Shown: positions 49,248 through 58,577, counted from the stretch's first letter. The stretch is 64,000 bases of DNA from Flavonifractor sp. An82 (GCF_002159265.1 NZ_NFHG01000012.1:41193-105192); one strand, 5' to 3'. A program made the numbers and translations. Notes: generated from the sequence alone by a model not told the origin.

Positions 49248-49280
49248 CAAAAAGGCCGCAGACAAATGTCTGCGGCCTTT
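49248..49280. terminator. Terminator between GNAT and signal peptidase genes
   Basis: Stem AAAAGGCCGCAGAC with GTCTGCGGCCTTTT around an AAAT loop (about 49250-49281), A/T tracts on both sides, convergent genes. Confidence 0.92.
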
Positions 49281-49281
49281 T

Positions 49282-49845
49282 TTATGCCTCGCCGTTGGAG
49301 ATGGCACCGAAATTCCCGAAGGGGAAAATCACCCCCAGGGCACGGCCCAGCAGATACCGCTCATCCACCGCGCCCAGCGTGACATTGCGGCCGTCGGAGG
49401 AGTGGTTGCGGTTGTCCCCCATGACGAAGATGGAGCCCTCGGGCACCAGAATATCCGTGATAGACTCCTCCGGGGGCCGCACCATGGCCTCCTTGATGTA
49501 GGGCTCGTCCAGCACCTGGTCGTCCACGGTGACGGTACCGGCGTCGTAGTCGATGGCCACATGCTGGCCGCCGGTGGCGATGACCCGCTTGACGATGGGG
49601 CCGTCGGCGTCCTCAAACTTCTTGGTGAGCACCACCACGTCCCCCTGTTTGGGGGTATAGCCCACACTCTGAAGGAGCAGCAGGTCCCCGTGGTAGAGGG
49701 TGGGCTCCATGGAGGCACCATCCACCACAATGATGCGCCCCACGAAGGTAAAGATCAGGATGAGGGCCGTCAGCACCGCCACCAGGGCCTGCAGCCAGAA
49801 GTAGAGATCAGTTTTCCAGCTGTTCTGCTTGGTTTCCTCTGCCAA
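49282..49845 (-). CDS. lepB: Signal peptidase I (copy 1)
   Basis: 187 residues from TTG 49845. One N-terminal membrane helix; catalytic Ser in GASMEPTLYHGD and Lys in GPIVKRVIATGGQ, then FVMGDNRNHSSDGR, all as in type I signal peptidases. ATG codons at 49860 and 49851 are in frame, but GGAG in that region is correctly spaced only for TTG (MAEETKQNSWKTDLYFWLQ), and the tandem paralog conserves the same GGAGCTGA...TTGGCA. Own promoter TTGCGG-17-TATAAT (49,879-49,907). The enzyme cleaves Sec and Tat signal peptides outside the membrane. Confidence 0.95.
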   Translation of the reverse strand: MAEETKQNSWKTDLYFWLQALVAVLTALILIFTFVGRIIVVDGASMEPTLYHGDLLLLQSVGYTPKQGDVVVLTKKFEDADGPIVKRVIATGGQHVAIDYDAGTVTVDDQVLDEPYIKEAMVRPPEESITDILVPEGSIFVMGDNRNHSSDGRNVTLGAVDERYLLGRALGVIFPFGNFGAISNGEA

Positions 49846-49878
49846 TGTCATCAGCTCCATCTGTCCGAATGATGCAAC

Positions 49879-49907
49879 ATTATACCGTCCTTCTCCCGCC
49901 GCCGCAA
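49879..49907 (-). promoter_or_regulatory. Promoter of signal peptidase copy 1
   Basis: Minus strand TTGCGG (49902-49907), 17 bp, TATAAT (49879-49884). Confidence 0.8.
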
Positions 49908-49920
49908 GGGATTTCCCGGT

Positions 49921-49957
49921 AAAAAAGAACGCAAGCCCCAAAACAGGGTTTGCGTTC
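49921..49957 (-). terminator. Terminator of signal peptidase copy 2
   Basis: 12-bp stem (49927-49938 with 49946-49957), one G-U pair in minus-strand RNA, followed by T6. Confidence 0.88.
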
Positions 49958-49965
49958 CTTTTTTG

Positions 49966-50553
49966 TCAGGTCTCCGCGCCGTGGACGATGGCGCCGAAAT
50001 TCTGGAAGGGCAGCAGCACCCACAGGGCACGGCCCAGCACATACCGCTCGTCCACCGTGCCCAAAGTCACGTTGCGGCTGTCGGAGGAGTGGTTGCGGTT
50101 GTCTCCCATGACGAAGATGGAGCCCTCGGGCACCACCACGTCGTGGATGCTGTCCATGCCGGGGTCCACCATGACCTCGTTGATATAGGGCTCGTCCAGC
50201 ACCTCGCCGTCCACGATGACGGTGCCGGCGTCGTAGTCAATGACCACGTGCTGGCCGCCGGTGGCGATGACCCGCTTGACGATGGGGCCGTCGGCGGCGT
50301 CAAACTCCTTGGTGAGCACCACCACGTCCCCCTGCTTGGGGGTATAGCCAATGCTCTGGAGGAGCAGCAGGTCGCCGTCATGGAGGGTGGGATACATGGA
50401 GGAGCCCACCACGCCGATGATGCGCCCCACAAAGGTAAAGATGAGGATCAGGGCCACCAGCACCATGACCAGGGCCTGCAGCCAGAAATAGAGGTCCACC
50501 TTCAGGGCGTCCTTCCCCTCCAGCTCCTTTTCCTGGGTCTTTTCATTTGCCAA
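49966..50553 (-). CDS. lepB: Signal peptidase I (copy 2)
   Basis: 195 residues from TTG 50553, chosen for the GGAG eight bases upstream and its conservation in copy 1. Catalytic Ser in GSSMYPTLHDGD and Lys in GPIVKRVIATGGQ; FVMGDNRNHSSDSR follows. The two copies are highly alike over the catalytic domain and differ mainly at the extreme N-terminus, the residues around the nucleophile and the substrate-pocket region, so a tandem duplication with some divergence is clear. Each has its own promoter and terminator. Confidence 0.95.
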   Translation of the reverse strand: MANEKTQEKELEGKDALKVDLYFWLQALVMVLVALILIFTFVGRIIGVVGSSMYPTLHDGDLLLLQSIGYTPKQGDVVVLTKEFDAADGPIVKRVIATGGQHVVIDYDAGTVIVDGEVLDEPYINEVMVDPGMDSIHDVVVPEGSIFVMGDNRNHSSDSRNVTLGTVDERYVLGRALWVLLPFQNFGAIVHGAET

Positions 50554-50586
50554 TGCTATCAGCTCCGTACGCTTGGAATATCCCAC

Positions 50587-50615
50587 ATTATAGTCTCATT
50601 TCCCCCCGATTGCAA
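50587..50615 (-). promoter_or_regulatory. Promoter of signal peptidase copy 2
   Basis: Minus strand TTGCAA (50610-50615), 17 bp, TATAAT (50587-50592). Confidence 0.85.
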
Positions 50616-50627
50616 GGGAAAGGGGGA

Positions 50628-52832
50628 TTATCTCCCCTGCTGCCAGGCTTTTTCCCGGCTGTGGCAGGTGAAGAGCAGGATCTGCCGCTCCTCCCCCAGC
50701 TCGCTCAGGCAGTCCAGTGCCTGGGCCATGCGGCTGTCGTCAAAGTTGGCCAGGGCGTCGTCCAGCACCAGGGGGCAGGGCTCCTCCTGGGGCAGCACCA
50801 GCCGGCAGGCCGCCAGCCGCACCGCCAGGTAGAGCTGGTCCGCCGTCCCCTGGGACAGGGCCAGGGCACGCCGTGGCTGAAGGCCTCCCGCCTCCTCGGC
50901 CAGGGCCTCAAACTGCCGGGTGAGGGACACCTTGTCGTACCTGCCGCCGGTGAGCTTGGCCAGATATTCCCCGGCCAGATGGTTGAGGGAGGGGGAGAAC
51001 CGGGCCTGAAGGCCGGTGTGGGCGGCGTCCAGGGCGTTGAGGGCGATCTCCAGGGCGGCGTACTCGGTCTGCCGCCGCTCCAGCTCCTCCCTGGCCTCCT
51101 CCTGCCGGGTGGCCAGCTCCGCCAGATCTCCCATGCTTTTCAGCTCTCCGAGAGCCATGGCCAGGCCGCTGCGCAGCCGGGAGAGCTCCCCCTCCGCCGC
51201 GTTGAGCCGGGCCGCCGTCTCGGCGGGCTCAAACCGGGGCTCCACCCCGGGATCGGCCGCCACCGGCTCGGGCCGGGGCAGGCTGTCGGCCAGCTTCTCC
51301 GCCCCCTCCAGCTTCACCCTGGCGGTGGCCAGCTTCTCCTCCAGCTGGAGGGCCCGGGAAATGGCCGCCGACACCCCGAAGGTATCCTTCACCGTGGGGG
51401 CAAAGGGGTGGACCAGCTCCAGCAGGGCCTTGCGGGTAGTTTCGTCCTGGGCCAGCAGGGCGTCCAGCTCCTTCTGGGCGCTCTCCCGTGCCTTGACGGC
51501 CTGCTCGGCCACCGCACAGGCCTCCCGGTAGGCGCTGGCCCGGGCCAGAATGTCCTCGGGGCTCTCCGCCCCGTAGCGCTCCAGCAGCTCCTGGGCCAGG
51601 GCCCCGGCTTTCTTCTTCCGCAGGGCGGCGGCCACAAACAGGCCCACGCCCGCCACGGCCAGCACGCCGCAGGCCGCCCAGCCCATCCAGGGGGCGGGCA
51701 GCAGCCCGGTAAAGCTGACCACCAGAGACCCGGCAGCCAGCACCAGGCAGGCGGCACCCGCCCCGTACAGTCCGCCGCAGCGGGGCACCTCCCCCGCCGC
51801 CTGGGCGTCGTCGTTGGCCTGCTCCCAGGCCTGGTCGGGGGTCATGTCGGGGAACAGGGGATCCACCGCCCCGGCGGCAGCCCGCTCCTGGGCGGCTTTG
51901 GCCTCCTCCAGGCGCTCCTCCGCCTGCTGGCGGCTGGTGTGGAGGGAATTGAGCCGGTTCAGCTCCCCCTGGGCCTGCTGCAGGGTGGCCTTGTCGGGGG
52001 GCGTTCCGTAGCGGTTGAGCTCTCCCTCCACGGTCTCCACCTGCCCTCTGGCCTCCTCCAGGGCGTGCTGGGCCTCCTCCCACCGCTGGCGGCGGGCGGC
52101 CATGGCCCGGGCCAAGTGGGCGTCCCGCTCGGCCTCCAGCCGCTTATGCTCGGTCTGGAGCTTCTCCAGCTCCCGCTTGGCCTCCTGGGCCAGCCGGAAG
52201 GCCTTGGCCTGACGGCCCTCCACCTCGTCGTTTTGGGCCAGCTCCTCCTCCAGCTTGGGGATGAGGCCGGTCTTGTTGTGCCTGCGGCGGTTGAGCCAGT
52301 CCCGCAGGCGGCGCTCCACCTGGGAGTAGGACACGTCCTCCTCCCCGCTGGAGGCCAGGGCGGCAATGCGGGCCTCCAGGGCGGGGGCGCCGTCGATGGC
52401 CGCCCCTCCCTGGCCCACAAAGGCCGACCGTTCAAAGACCTCCCGGGGGGCCCCGATGAGGGTCTCTCCCACGTTGTCGGCGGTAAGGAAGCCCACCGGC
52501 TCCCCGGTGTCGGTATACACCGCCTCAAACTTGCCGAAGGGGGTGTTTCCCTTGGGGCCCCGGCGGAGGGTGATCTTCTCCCCCTTCCACTCCAGTTCCA
52601 GCACCCCCTCCATGGCGGCGCCGCTCCAGGGCTGGTAGCGGTTCTTTTCGGCGATGTAGCCCTGCTTGTCCCGCTCCTTGGTGTTGATGCCGTAGAGCAT
52701 GGCCCGCAGGAAGGCCGACCAGGTGGACTTGCCCCCCTCGTTGGGGGCCTGGATGATATTCAGCCCCTCCTTCAGCGTCAGCTCCCGGTGGTCCAGGCCG
52801 CCGAAGGTGGCTTTCATTCTGATGATCTTCAT
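50628..52832 (-). CDS. yhaN: SbcC/Rad50-like ATPase (YhaN family)
   Basis: 734 residues. Walker A QAPNEGGKSTWSAFLRAML near the N-terminus, long coiled coils (about 190-320 and 430-640), and C-terminal signature/Walker B segment LSQGTADQLYLAVRLAACRLV...CPLVLDDALANFDDSRM. Between the coils lies a hydrophobic hairpin (about 375-430, LVLAAGSLVVSFTGLL... and WAACGVLAVAGVGLFVAAAL), as in YhaN, suggesting membrane contact. It works with the metallophosphoesterase encoded just upstream (four-base overlap) in a Mre11-Rad50-like DNA repair complex. The start is ATG 52832; the frame upstream is a shadow. Confidence 0.9.
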   Translation of the reverse strand: MKIIRMKATFGGLDHRELTLKEGLNIIQAPNEGGKSTWSAFLRAMLYGINTKERDKQGYIAEKNRYQPWSGAAMEGVLELEWKGEKITLRRGPKGNTPFGKFEAVYTDTGEPVGFLTADNVGETLIGAPREVFERSAFVGQGGAAIDGAPALEARIAALASSGEEDVSYSQVERRLRDWLNRRRHNKTGLIPKLEEELAQNDEVEGRQAKAFRLAQEAKRELEKLQTEHKRLEAERDAHLARAMAARRQRWEEAQHALEEARGQVETVEGELNRYGTPPDKATLQQAQGELNRLNSLHTSRQQAEERLEEAKAAQERAAAGAVDPLFPDMTPDQAWEQANDDAQAAGEVPRCGGLYGAGAACLVLAAGSLVVSFTGLLPAPWMGWAACGVLAVAGVGLFVAAALRKKKAGALAQELLERYGAESPEDILARASAYREACAVAEQAVKARESAQKELDALLAQDETTRKALLELVHPFAPTVKDTFGVSAAISRALQLEEKLATARVKLEGAEKLADSLPRPEPVAADPGVEPRFEPAETAARLNAAEGELSRLRSGLAMALGELKSMGDLAELATRQEEAREELERRQTEYAALEIALNALDAAHTGLQARFSPSLNHLAGEYLAKLTGGRYDKVSLTRQFEALAEEAGGLQPRRALALSQGTADQLYLAVRLAACRLVLPQEEPCPLVLDDALANFDDSRMAQALDCLSELGEERQILLFTCHSREKAWQQGR

Positions 52833-53911
52833 GGGCAGGGATCCTCCCCGTTTTCCAGCGCCGCCAGGGCAAAGCGGGCGGCCAGCTCGGCCTCCGGCCC
52901 GCCCCGGGCCTTCAGCTCTCGCAGGACCAGGCCGGTGAGGGAGTCCTCCCCCGCCCGCTCCCACAGGTCCCGCAGCTCTCTGGTCTGGTCCCGAAGGGTG
53001 ACGCTGTAGTAGTATGGCTGGGCCTGGGCGGTGAGGGCCGCCAGGTCGGGCGGCCCAAAGGACCGCTGGCCGGTGAGCACAATGCGGCAACAGTCGCCGC
53101 AGGGCTGGGCGGGCAGAACGGCCTCCAGGGCCTCAGCGGCGCTGTCCGCCCCGGTGACGTCGGCTTCCACGATCTCGTACCGGCGGCCGGCCAGGGGGAC
53201 GAACTGGGCGGTGACGTCGCCGGGGTTGTCCCCCACGGTGACGGCCAGCACGCCCTTGTCCCCCGTCTCGTCAAAGCCCCGGCCCTCAGGGCAGCCGGGG
53301 TAGGCCCACCAGGTATCCCCCGCCTTCTGCAATCCGGAGCAGGCGTGGATGTGGCCCAGGGCCAGATAGGTCAGGCCGCTGGCGGCGATGTCGGCAGGGT
53401 CGATAGGACCGTAGCGGCCCTTGCCCTCCACGTCGCCGTGGAGCACCATCAGGTGGACCTGTCCGTCCCGGGGGGCGGTAAAGCCCATCAGGGGGGAGCG
53501 GTCGGCCTGGGGGGTGGTGAAGGCCGCCCCGTGGACGGTGCAGCCCAGTTCGGGCAGCTCCACCGATTCCACCCCCACGGTGGAAAAGATGTGTACGTTG
53601 TCGGGCCACACCGTGTTGGCGTACACCGACCGGGGACCGTAGCAGTCGTGGTTGCCCGGGGCGATGAACACCGGAGCGTGGATCTGGCCCAGGGTGCGGG
53701 CCAGGGACTCCACCGTCTCCTGGTAGGTCTGGCTGGAGTCCAGCAGGTCGCCGGACAGCAGCACCAGGTCGGCCTGCCGCTCCTCGGCCAGGTCGGCCAG
53801 CTTGTCCAGCAGGGCCCGCTGCTCCTCCCGCCGCTGCCGGGCCTTGTCAGGGGGCAGGGCGGCAAAGGGGGCGTCCAGATGGAAGTCCGCCCCGTGAAGA
53901 ATGGTTAGCAT
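52829..53911 (-). CDS. yhaO: SbcD/Mre11-like DNA repair exonuclease (YhaO family)
   Basis: 360 residues. Metallophosphoesterase motifs are in order: ILHGADFHLDAPF (DxH), VLLSGDLLDSS (GDxxD), PGNHDCYG (GNHD), MVLHGDVEGKG and LALGHIHACSGL (GHxH). The C-terminal capping part is shorter than SbcD and matches YhaO. It pairs with the YhaN-like ATPase encoded next to it. Starts with GGAACATCCTTT upstream (GGAA site). Confidence 0.92.
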   Translation of the reverse strand: MLTILHGADFHLDAPFAALPPDKARQRREEQRALLDKLADLAEERQADLVLLSGDLLDSSQTYQETVESLARTLGQIHAPVFIAPGNHDCYGPRSVYANTVWPDNVHIFSTVGVESVELPELGCTVHGAAFTTPQADRSPLMGFTAPRDGQVHLMVLHGDVEGKGRYGPIDPADIAASGLTYLALGHIHACSGLQKAGDTWWAYPGCPEGRGFDETGDKGVLAVTVGDNPGDVTAQFVPLAGRRYEIVEADVTGADSAAEALEAVLPAQPCGDCCRIVLTGQRSFGPPDLAALTAQAQPYYYSVTLRDQTRELRDLWERAGEDSLTGLVLRELKARGGPEAELAARFALAALENGEDPCP

Positions 53912-53953
53912 AAAGGATGTTCCTTTCCGACAGGATTCCAGAAGGGGGCAGGC

Positions 53954-54736
53954 TTAATCCCGGACGTCCACCCGCTCCACCCCCACGCACTTGCGGGTGT
54001 CGGTGTCGATGGAGAAGAGGACACTCTCCAGCTTGCAGGGACCCTCCGCCTGCTCAAACCGCCGGGGCAGGCCCCCCAGGAAGCGGTTGATGGCCTGCTC
54101 GGGGCGTATCCCCAGCACGCTGCGGGCGGGGCCGGTCATGCCCAGGTCGGTCACAAAGCCCAGGCCCTTGGGGAGCACCTGGCCGTCGGCGGTGGGCACG
54201 TGGGTGTGGGTGCCCCACAGGGCCTGGACCCGTCCGTCCAGGTAGTAGCCCATGGCTCCCTTCTCGCTGGTGGCCTCGGCGTGGAAATCCACCAGCACCA
54301 CGTCCGTCCCCTCCATCCGCTTTAATACCCGGTCGGCGGTGGTGAAGGGGTTTTCAAAATTGCTGTCCATCTCGCACCGGCCGATGAGGTTCATGACCCC
54401 GATGCGCAGGCCCTTGGGTCCGTCGTACACCCCCCAGCCCCGGCCGGGCACCCGGTTGGTATAGTTGGCCGGCCGCAGGGTGTACCGGTCATCCTCCAGA
54501 AAGTCGGCGATCTGGATCCGGTTCCAGGTGTGGTTGCCCAGGGTGATCACGTCGGCCCCGGCGTCAAAGATATCCCGGGCCTGCCGGGGCAGGATGCCCA
54601 CCCCGGAGGCGTTCTCTCCGTTGACCACGGTAAAGTGGACGTCATGGAGCTTTTTCAGACTGCGGAGATGGCGGGACAGGTACTCCACACCGCTCTCCCC
54701 CACCACATCGCCTACCGCCAGCACGTTTAAAATCAT
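53954..54736 (-). CDS. ymdB: YmdB-type metallophosphoesterase (TIGR00282)
   Basis: 260 residues. AVGDVVGESGVEYL at the N-terminus, VVNGENASGV, TLGNHTWNR, VDFHAEATSEK and GTHTHVPTADGQVL reproduce the metal and active-site signature of YmdB, a phosphodiesterase acting on 2',3'-cyclic nucleotides that in Bacillus affects biofilm and motility choice. Promoter TTGCCC-17-TATAAT at 54,773-54,801; GGAGGCAG precedes the ATG. Single-gene unit. Confidence 0.95.
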   Translation of the reverse strand: MILNVLAVGDVVGESGVEYLSRHLRSLKKLHDVHFTVVNGENASGVGILPRQARDIFDAGADVITLGNHTWNRIQIADFLEDDRYTLRPANYTNRVPGRGWGVYDGPKGLRIGVMNLIGRCEMDSNFENPFTTADRVLKRMEGTDVVLVDFHAEATSEKGAMGYYLDGRVQALWGTHTHVPTADGQVLPKGLGFVTDLGMTGPARSVLGIRPEQAINRFLGGLPRRFEQAEGPCKLESVLFSIDTDTRKCVGVERVDVRD

Positions 54737-54772
54737 AGTCTGCCTCCCTCTGTCTGTTTCCGCATGGTCTCT

Positions 54773-54801
54773 ATTATATGTGATTTTGCCAAAAAGGGCA
54801 A
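54773..54801 (-). promoter_or_regulatory. Promoter of ymdB
   Basis: Minus strand TTGCCC (54796-54801), 17 bp, TATAAT (54773-54778). Confidence 0.75.
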
Positions 54802-54879
54802 TTCCCGATTATCTCCCCCAGGGGCGGCCTTTCTTTCTGACAGCAGCTATGGTATCATCATAGGAAAGGAGGGAATATT

Positions 54880-56154
54880 TTGTTGAAAGAGAAGAGAATG
54901 ATACTTTTTTTGTCGATATTTCTGATTGCTGCTCTGGCGGGCTGCCAGGCCGCCGGCGGGTCTGAGGCCCAGGTGCAGGCCCTGTCCGCCCCTTCTCCCG
55001 CCATATCCGCCGTCTCCACGCCGGAGCCCACCCCCACACCGGAGCCCACACCTACCCCCATCCCCGCCATCACCCAGGCCCAGCTGGAACAGGCGGTGGC
55101 CCAGGCCGGGGCGGACTACGGCGCCGTGGGCATCCAGGCCGCCGTCATCCAGGACGGAGCGGTGGCCATGGAGACCGGTTGGGGCTGGGCGGTCAAAAAC
55201 AGCGTGGCCCTCACCCCCCAGCATAAGCTGCGCTGCGCCTCCCTGACCAAGGTGGCGGTGGGGCTGTCCACCGCTCTGCTGCTGGACCAGGGGACCATCG
55301 ACCCGGAGGCTGACATCGGGCAGTACTGGAATACTACGGTATATAATCCCTATTACCCGGATATCCCCATTACCATAAACACCCTCATCACCCACACCTC
55401 CTCCCTCACCGACGCAGGCGGTCTGGCCGCCCTGAAGGGGACCGCCGCCCGGCAGCGGCTGGCGGGCAGCGGCTACCAGTCTGTGCGTCCCGGGGACCCC
55501 GCCGGATGGAGCTACAACAACTACGGCTTCGCGGTGCTGGGCATGACCCTGGAGCTGGCCGCCGACCAACCTCTGGACCAGGTGCTGGGGGAGGGCATGC
55601 TCCAGCCCATGGGCATCGACGCCGCCTTTGAGGCGGGCAGCGTGGAACACACCGAGCTGCTGGCCCCCCTGTATCAGGGCGGCTACATCAGCCGCTCGGT
55701 GTCTGAGATGCTGGGCTATGTCTGCAACCCCACCCCGGGCTACCGGGGCAACTTCTTTGCCGGCGGCTTCACCTGCAGCGCCGGGGACTACGCCCGGCTC
55801 ATCGCCGTGCTGGCCAACGACGGCCTGTATGAGGGCCAGGCCCTCCTCTCGGAGGAGGCGGTGGCCTATATGGAGAGCCCTCTGGAGGAGCCCATCACCG
55901 ACGAGGAGCGGGGCATCACCTTCCTCCAGTGCCGTCCCCTCCGGTATCAGGAGGACATGTACGGCCGGGAGGGCCTGTACTACCACACCGGCTCGGCCTA
56001 CGGCTTCTACGGCCTGCTGTCCTACGACCCCGAGACCCGGGACGGCCTGGTGGTCTTCACCACCGGAGCTGTGGGCTCTCTGGACGACTACGGCGTGTAC
56101 GCCGTCTGCGGCGAGATCGCCCAGGCGGTGTACGACCCCGCATCACGCACATAA
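54880..56154 (+). CDS. Serine hydrolase (beta-lactamase/class C-like) lipoprotein
   Basis: 424 residues from TTG 54880, six bases after AAAGGAGGG. Lipoprotein signal ending LAGC and a Pro/Thr linker (TPEPTPTPEPTPTPI). Catalytic SxxK is in CASLTKVAVGLS, the second motif YNNYGFAVLG (YxN), and a GSAYGFYG region near the C-terminus. Such proteins are D-alanyl-aminopeptidase/esterase-like rather than drug-hydrolysing; the substrate is unknown. Next gene starts 12 bp downstream, so it is in an operon with CapA. Confidence 0.9.
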   Translation: MLKEKRMILFLSIFLIAALAGCQAAGGSEAQVQALSAPSPAISAVSTPEPTPTPEPTPTPIPAITQAQLEQAVAQAGADYGAVGIQAAVIQDGAVAMETGWGWAVKNSVALTPQHKLRCASLTKVAVGLSTALLLDQGTIDPEADIGQYWNTTVYNPYYPDIPITINTLITHTSSLTDAGGLAALKGTAARQRLAGSGYQSVRPGDPAGWSYNNYGFAVLGMTLELAADQPLDQVLGEGMLQPMGIDAAFEAGSVEHTELLAPLYQGGYISRSVSEMLGYVCNPTPGYRGNFFAGGFTCSAGDYARLIAVLANDGLYEGQALLSEEAVAYMESPLEEPITDEERGITFLQCRPLRYQEDMYGREGLYYHTGSAYGFYGLLSYDPETRDGLVVFTTGAVGSLDDYGVYAVCGEIAQAVYDPASRT

Positions 56155-56166
56155 GGAGGCTGTACT

Positions 56167-57378
56167 ATGGCCCGCTTTCCCCTGATCCTTCTGACCGCTG
56201 CCGCCGCCCTTGTCCTCACCGGCTGCCAGGGCGGCCCCGCCGCCGTGCCCACATCCACGCCGGAGGCCGCGGTTACTTCCACTCCCACACCCACGCCAAC
56301 CCCCACTCCGGAGCCCCCCACCACCGCCACCCTGGCAGTGTGCGGCGACGTGATGAGCCACATGCCGGTGACCAACGACGCCTGGGACGAGACCACCGGA
56401 AGCTACGACTACACCCCCATCTTCGAGGCCGCCCGGCCCTATGTGGAGGGGGCGGACTACGCCGTGGCCAATCTGGAGACCACCCTGTCCACCCAGGGGC
56501 CCTACTCGGGCTATCCCGCCTTCAAGTCTCCCGCCGCTCTGGCAAGTGACCTGAAGGAGCTGGGCTTTGACCTGATGCTCACCGCCAACAACCACTGTCT
56601 GGATCGGGGCTATTACGGTCTGGTGTCCACCCTGGACCAGCTGGACCAGGCGGGGCTGGCCCATGTGGGCACCGCCCGCTCAGAGGAGGAGGCCGGGACC
56701 GCCAACATCCAGGTGGCCGACGTGGGGGGCATCTCGGTGGCCTTTCTGGGCTACACCTACGGCACCAACGGCATCCCCCTGCCCAGCGGGAAGGACTACG
56801 CCGTCAACCTGTTCAACACCGACTACATGACCACCCTGTCCACCCCGGACACTGCACGGCTGGAGGCCGATCTGGCCGCCGCCCGGGCCATGGACACCGA
56901 CCTGATCGCCGTGATGATCCACTGGGGCATTGAGTATCAGACCACCCAGAACAGCTATCAGGAGCAGCTGGCCGATCTGCTCATCGCCAACGGGGCCGAC
57001 CTGGTGCTGGGAGGTCACTCCCATGTGCCTCAGCCCATCGAGATGCGGACGGTAACTGCCGACGACGGTACCACCCGCACCGGCTTTGTGTGCTACTCCC
57101 TGGGCAACTTCATCTCCTCCCAGGTGGACCCCCTCACCGACACCACGGCGGTACTCACCCTGGAGCTCACCCTGGACCATGAGTCCGGCGAGGCGGGGGT
57201 CACCGGCTGGTCCTATGCCCCCATGCTGATGGTGCGGCGGGACGGGGCCGATCAGGTCTTTACCCTTACCGACGCCTCCACCATTCCCACCGGGGCCTCC
57301 GATTCCCTGGTCCAGAAGCTGGAGCAGGCAGTTTCCGACTGCGCCTCCATCCTGGGGCCCACCCCCTCGGCTCCTTAA
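56167..57378 (+). CDS. CapA-family (metallophosphatase-like) lipoprotein
   Basis: 403 residues, lipobox VLTGC, Pro/Thr linker. CapA/PgsA motifs: TLAVCGDVMSHMPV (GDxM), YAVANLETTLS (NLE), DLMLTANNHCLDRG (NNH), MIHWGIEYQ and LVLGGHSHVPQPIE (GHxH), YSLGNFIS (LGNF). PgsA-like enzymes take part in poly-gamma-glutamate or capsule synthesis, but pgsBC are not here, so the role is open. AAGGAGG precedes the ATG. Co-transcribed with the serine hydrolase; ends at a terminator. Confidence 0.93.
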   Translation: MARFPLILLTAAAALVLTGCQGGPAAVPTSTPEAAVTSTPTPTPTPTPEPPTTATLAVCGDVMSHMPVTNDAWDETTGSYDYTPIFEAARPYVEGADYAVANLETTLSTQGPYSGYPAFKSPAALASDLKELGFDLMLTANNHCLDRGYYGLVSTLDQLDQAGLAHVGTARSEEEAGTANIQVADVGGISVAFLGYTYGTNGIPLPSGKDYAVNLFNTDYMTTLSTPDTARLEADLAAARAMDTDLIAVMIHWGIEYQTTQNSYQEQLADLLIANGADLVLGGHSHVPQPIEMRTVTADDGTTRTGFVCYSLGNFISSQVDPLTDTTAVLTLELTLDHESGEAGVTGWSYAPMLMVRRDGADQVFTLTDASTIPTGASDSLVQKLEQAVSDCASILGPTPSAP

Positions 57379-57390
57379 CCGGATTGACAG

Positions 57391-57420
57391 AAAAAAGCAC
57401 GCCTTGCGGCGTGCTTTTTT
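57391..57420. terminator. Terminator between capA and spoIIP
   Basis: 13-bp stem (57391-57403 with 57408-57420), TTGC loop, A and T tracts on both sides. Confidence 0.93.
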
Positions 57421-58577
57421 CATGCTTTCAGCCCCAGCAGCACCTGTCCGGCGGCACGGGCAAAGAGCCGGGCCCCCGCCAGAGCCTCCTGGAGGGTGTT
57501 GCCGTGGGTGCCCACCTCCACCAGCAGGGAGCCGGTGGACAGCTCCTGGTTGTAGCTGGAGGCCCGGAAGGCCATAGGCCGGGCCAGGGTGGGGTAGAGG
57601 GTGTTCATGCCGGTCTGCAGCTTGCAGGCCAGGGTCAGGTTCTCCATCCAGTGGGGGTTGCTGCCGTCCTGGCCGTGGCCGATGACCAGCATCACCTGGG
57701 CGGTGTCCACCCCATCGATGCGGGTCACCGCCTTGTACACCGTACCGTCCTCCCCCACCAGGGCGTCCCGGTGGACATCCAGCACGATCTTGATGGAGGG
57801 GTACTGGGCCAGATAGTCCTGCACCGTCTGGGCGGAACGGGTGTAAGCCCCGTTGTACTGGGGGTAGTCGTGGAGGGTGCGGTCGTGGACCACGCTCAGG
57901 CCCATTTCAGTGAACACCCGCTCCATCTCATCCCCCACCCGCAGCATGTTGTCCTCCTCCTCCAGGGTGCGGGACTGGTCGCTGGCGGTGTACACGTCGG
58001 TGCCGTCGGGGGTGTAGGCCTCGGTGGTATGGGTATGGACAATGAGGATCTGGGGCCCTTCCGCCGGCAGGGTGATATTCACCGCCGCCTCAGCGGCCGC
58101 GGCCAGATTCACGCTCTCCCCGGTGCGGTTGTAGAGATACAGCCCCCCGGCCACGTCATAGCCCTGGGGACTGGTGGGGATCAGGGTACGGGCGATGATG
58201 TCCGACGGCGCGGCGGTGACCTCCGGCTCCTCCCCCATATCGTCATGGTCCTGAGCGGGCTGTCCGGCGGGCAGCTGGAGTTCCTCCTCACCCACCTTGC
58301 CCAGGTAGCCGGCCACCGCGTCCTGACTGGCGGACAGCAGCCGGGACTGTCCCACCGCCAGCCGGTCCCAGCCGTCCAGCGTCCCCAGCAGTCCCGCGCT
58401 TCCGGTCCCTCCCAGTTCCGCCGCCAGGGCGGTGGCCACAAAGGTCCCGTTTTCCCCCAGACTTTCCAGGGCCCCCGTGGCCCCGCCGCACAGGATCAGC
58501 AGCCACACCGCCAGGGTGGCCAAAAACAGGGCTCCGCACCGGCGGAGCAGCCGCTTCCAAATAATCGGACCTTTCAT
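57420..58577 (-). CDS. spoIIP: Stage II sporulation protein P
   Basis: 385 residues with an N-terminal membrane anchor (about 12-37). The amidase/endopeptidase domain has ILIVHTHTTEAYTPD (zinc His), VVHDRTLHDYPQYNGAYTRS, IKIVLDVHRDAL and LVEVGTHGNTLQEAL (Glu-His), as in SpoIIP. It degrades peptidoglycan during engulfment with SpoIID and SpoIIM in the mother cell. A sigma-E-like promoter lies upstream, fitting mother-cell expression. Confidence 0.96.
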   Translation of the reverse strand: MKGPIIWKRLLRRCGALFLATLAVWLLILCGGATGALESLGENGTFVATALAAELGGTGSAGLLGTLDGWDRLAVGQSRLLSASQDAVAGYLGKVGEEELQLPAGQPAQDHDDMGEEPEVTAAPSDIIARTLIPTSPQGYDVAGGLYLYNRTGESVNLAAAAEAAVNITLPAEGPQILIVHTHTTEAYTPDGTDVYTASDQSRTLEEEDNMLRVGDEMERVFTEMGLSVVHDRTLHDYPQYNGAYTRSAQTVQDYLAQYPSIKIVLDVHRDALVGEDGTVYKAVTRIDGVDTAQVMLVIGHGQDGSNPHWMENLTLACKLQTGMNTLYPTLARPMAFRASSYNQELSTGSLLVEVGTHGNTLQEALAGARLFARAAGQVLLGLKA

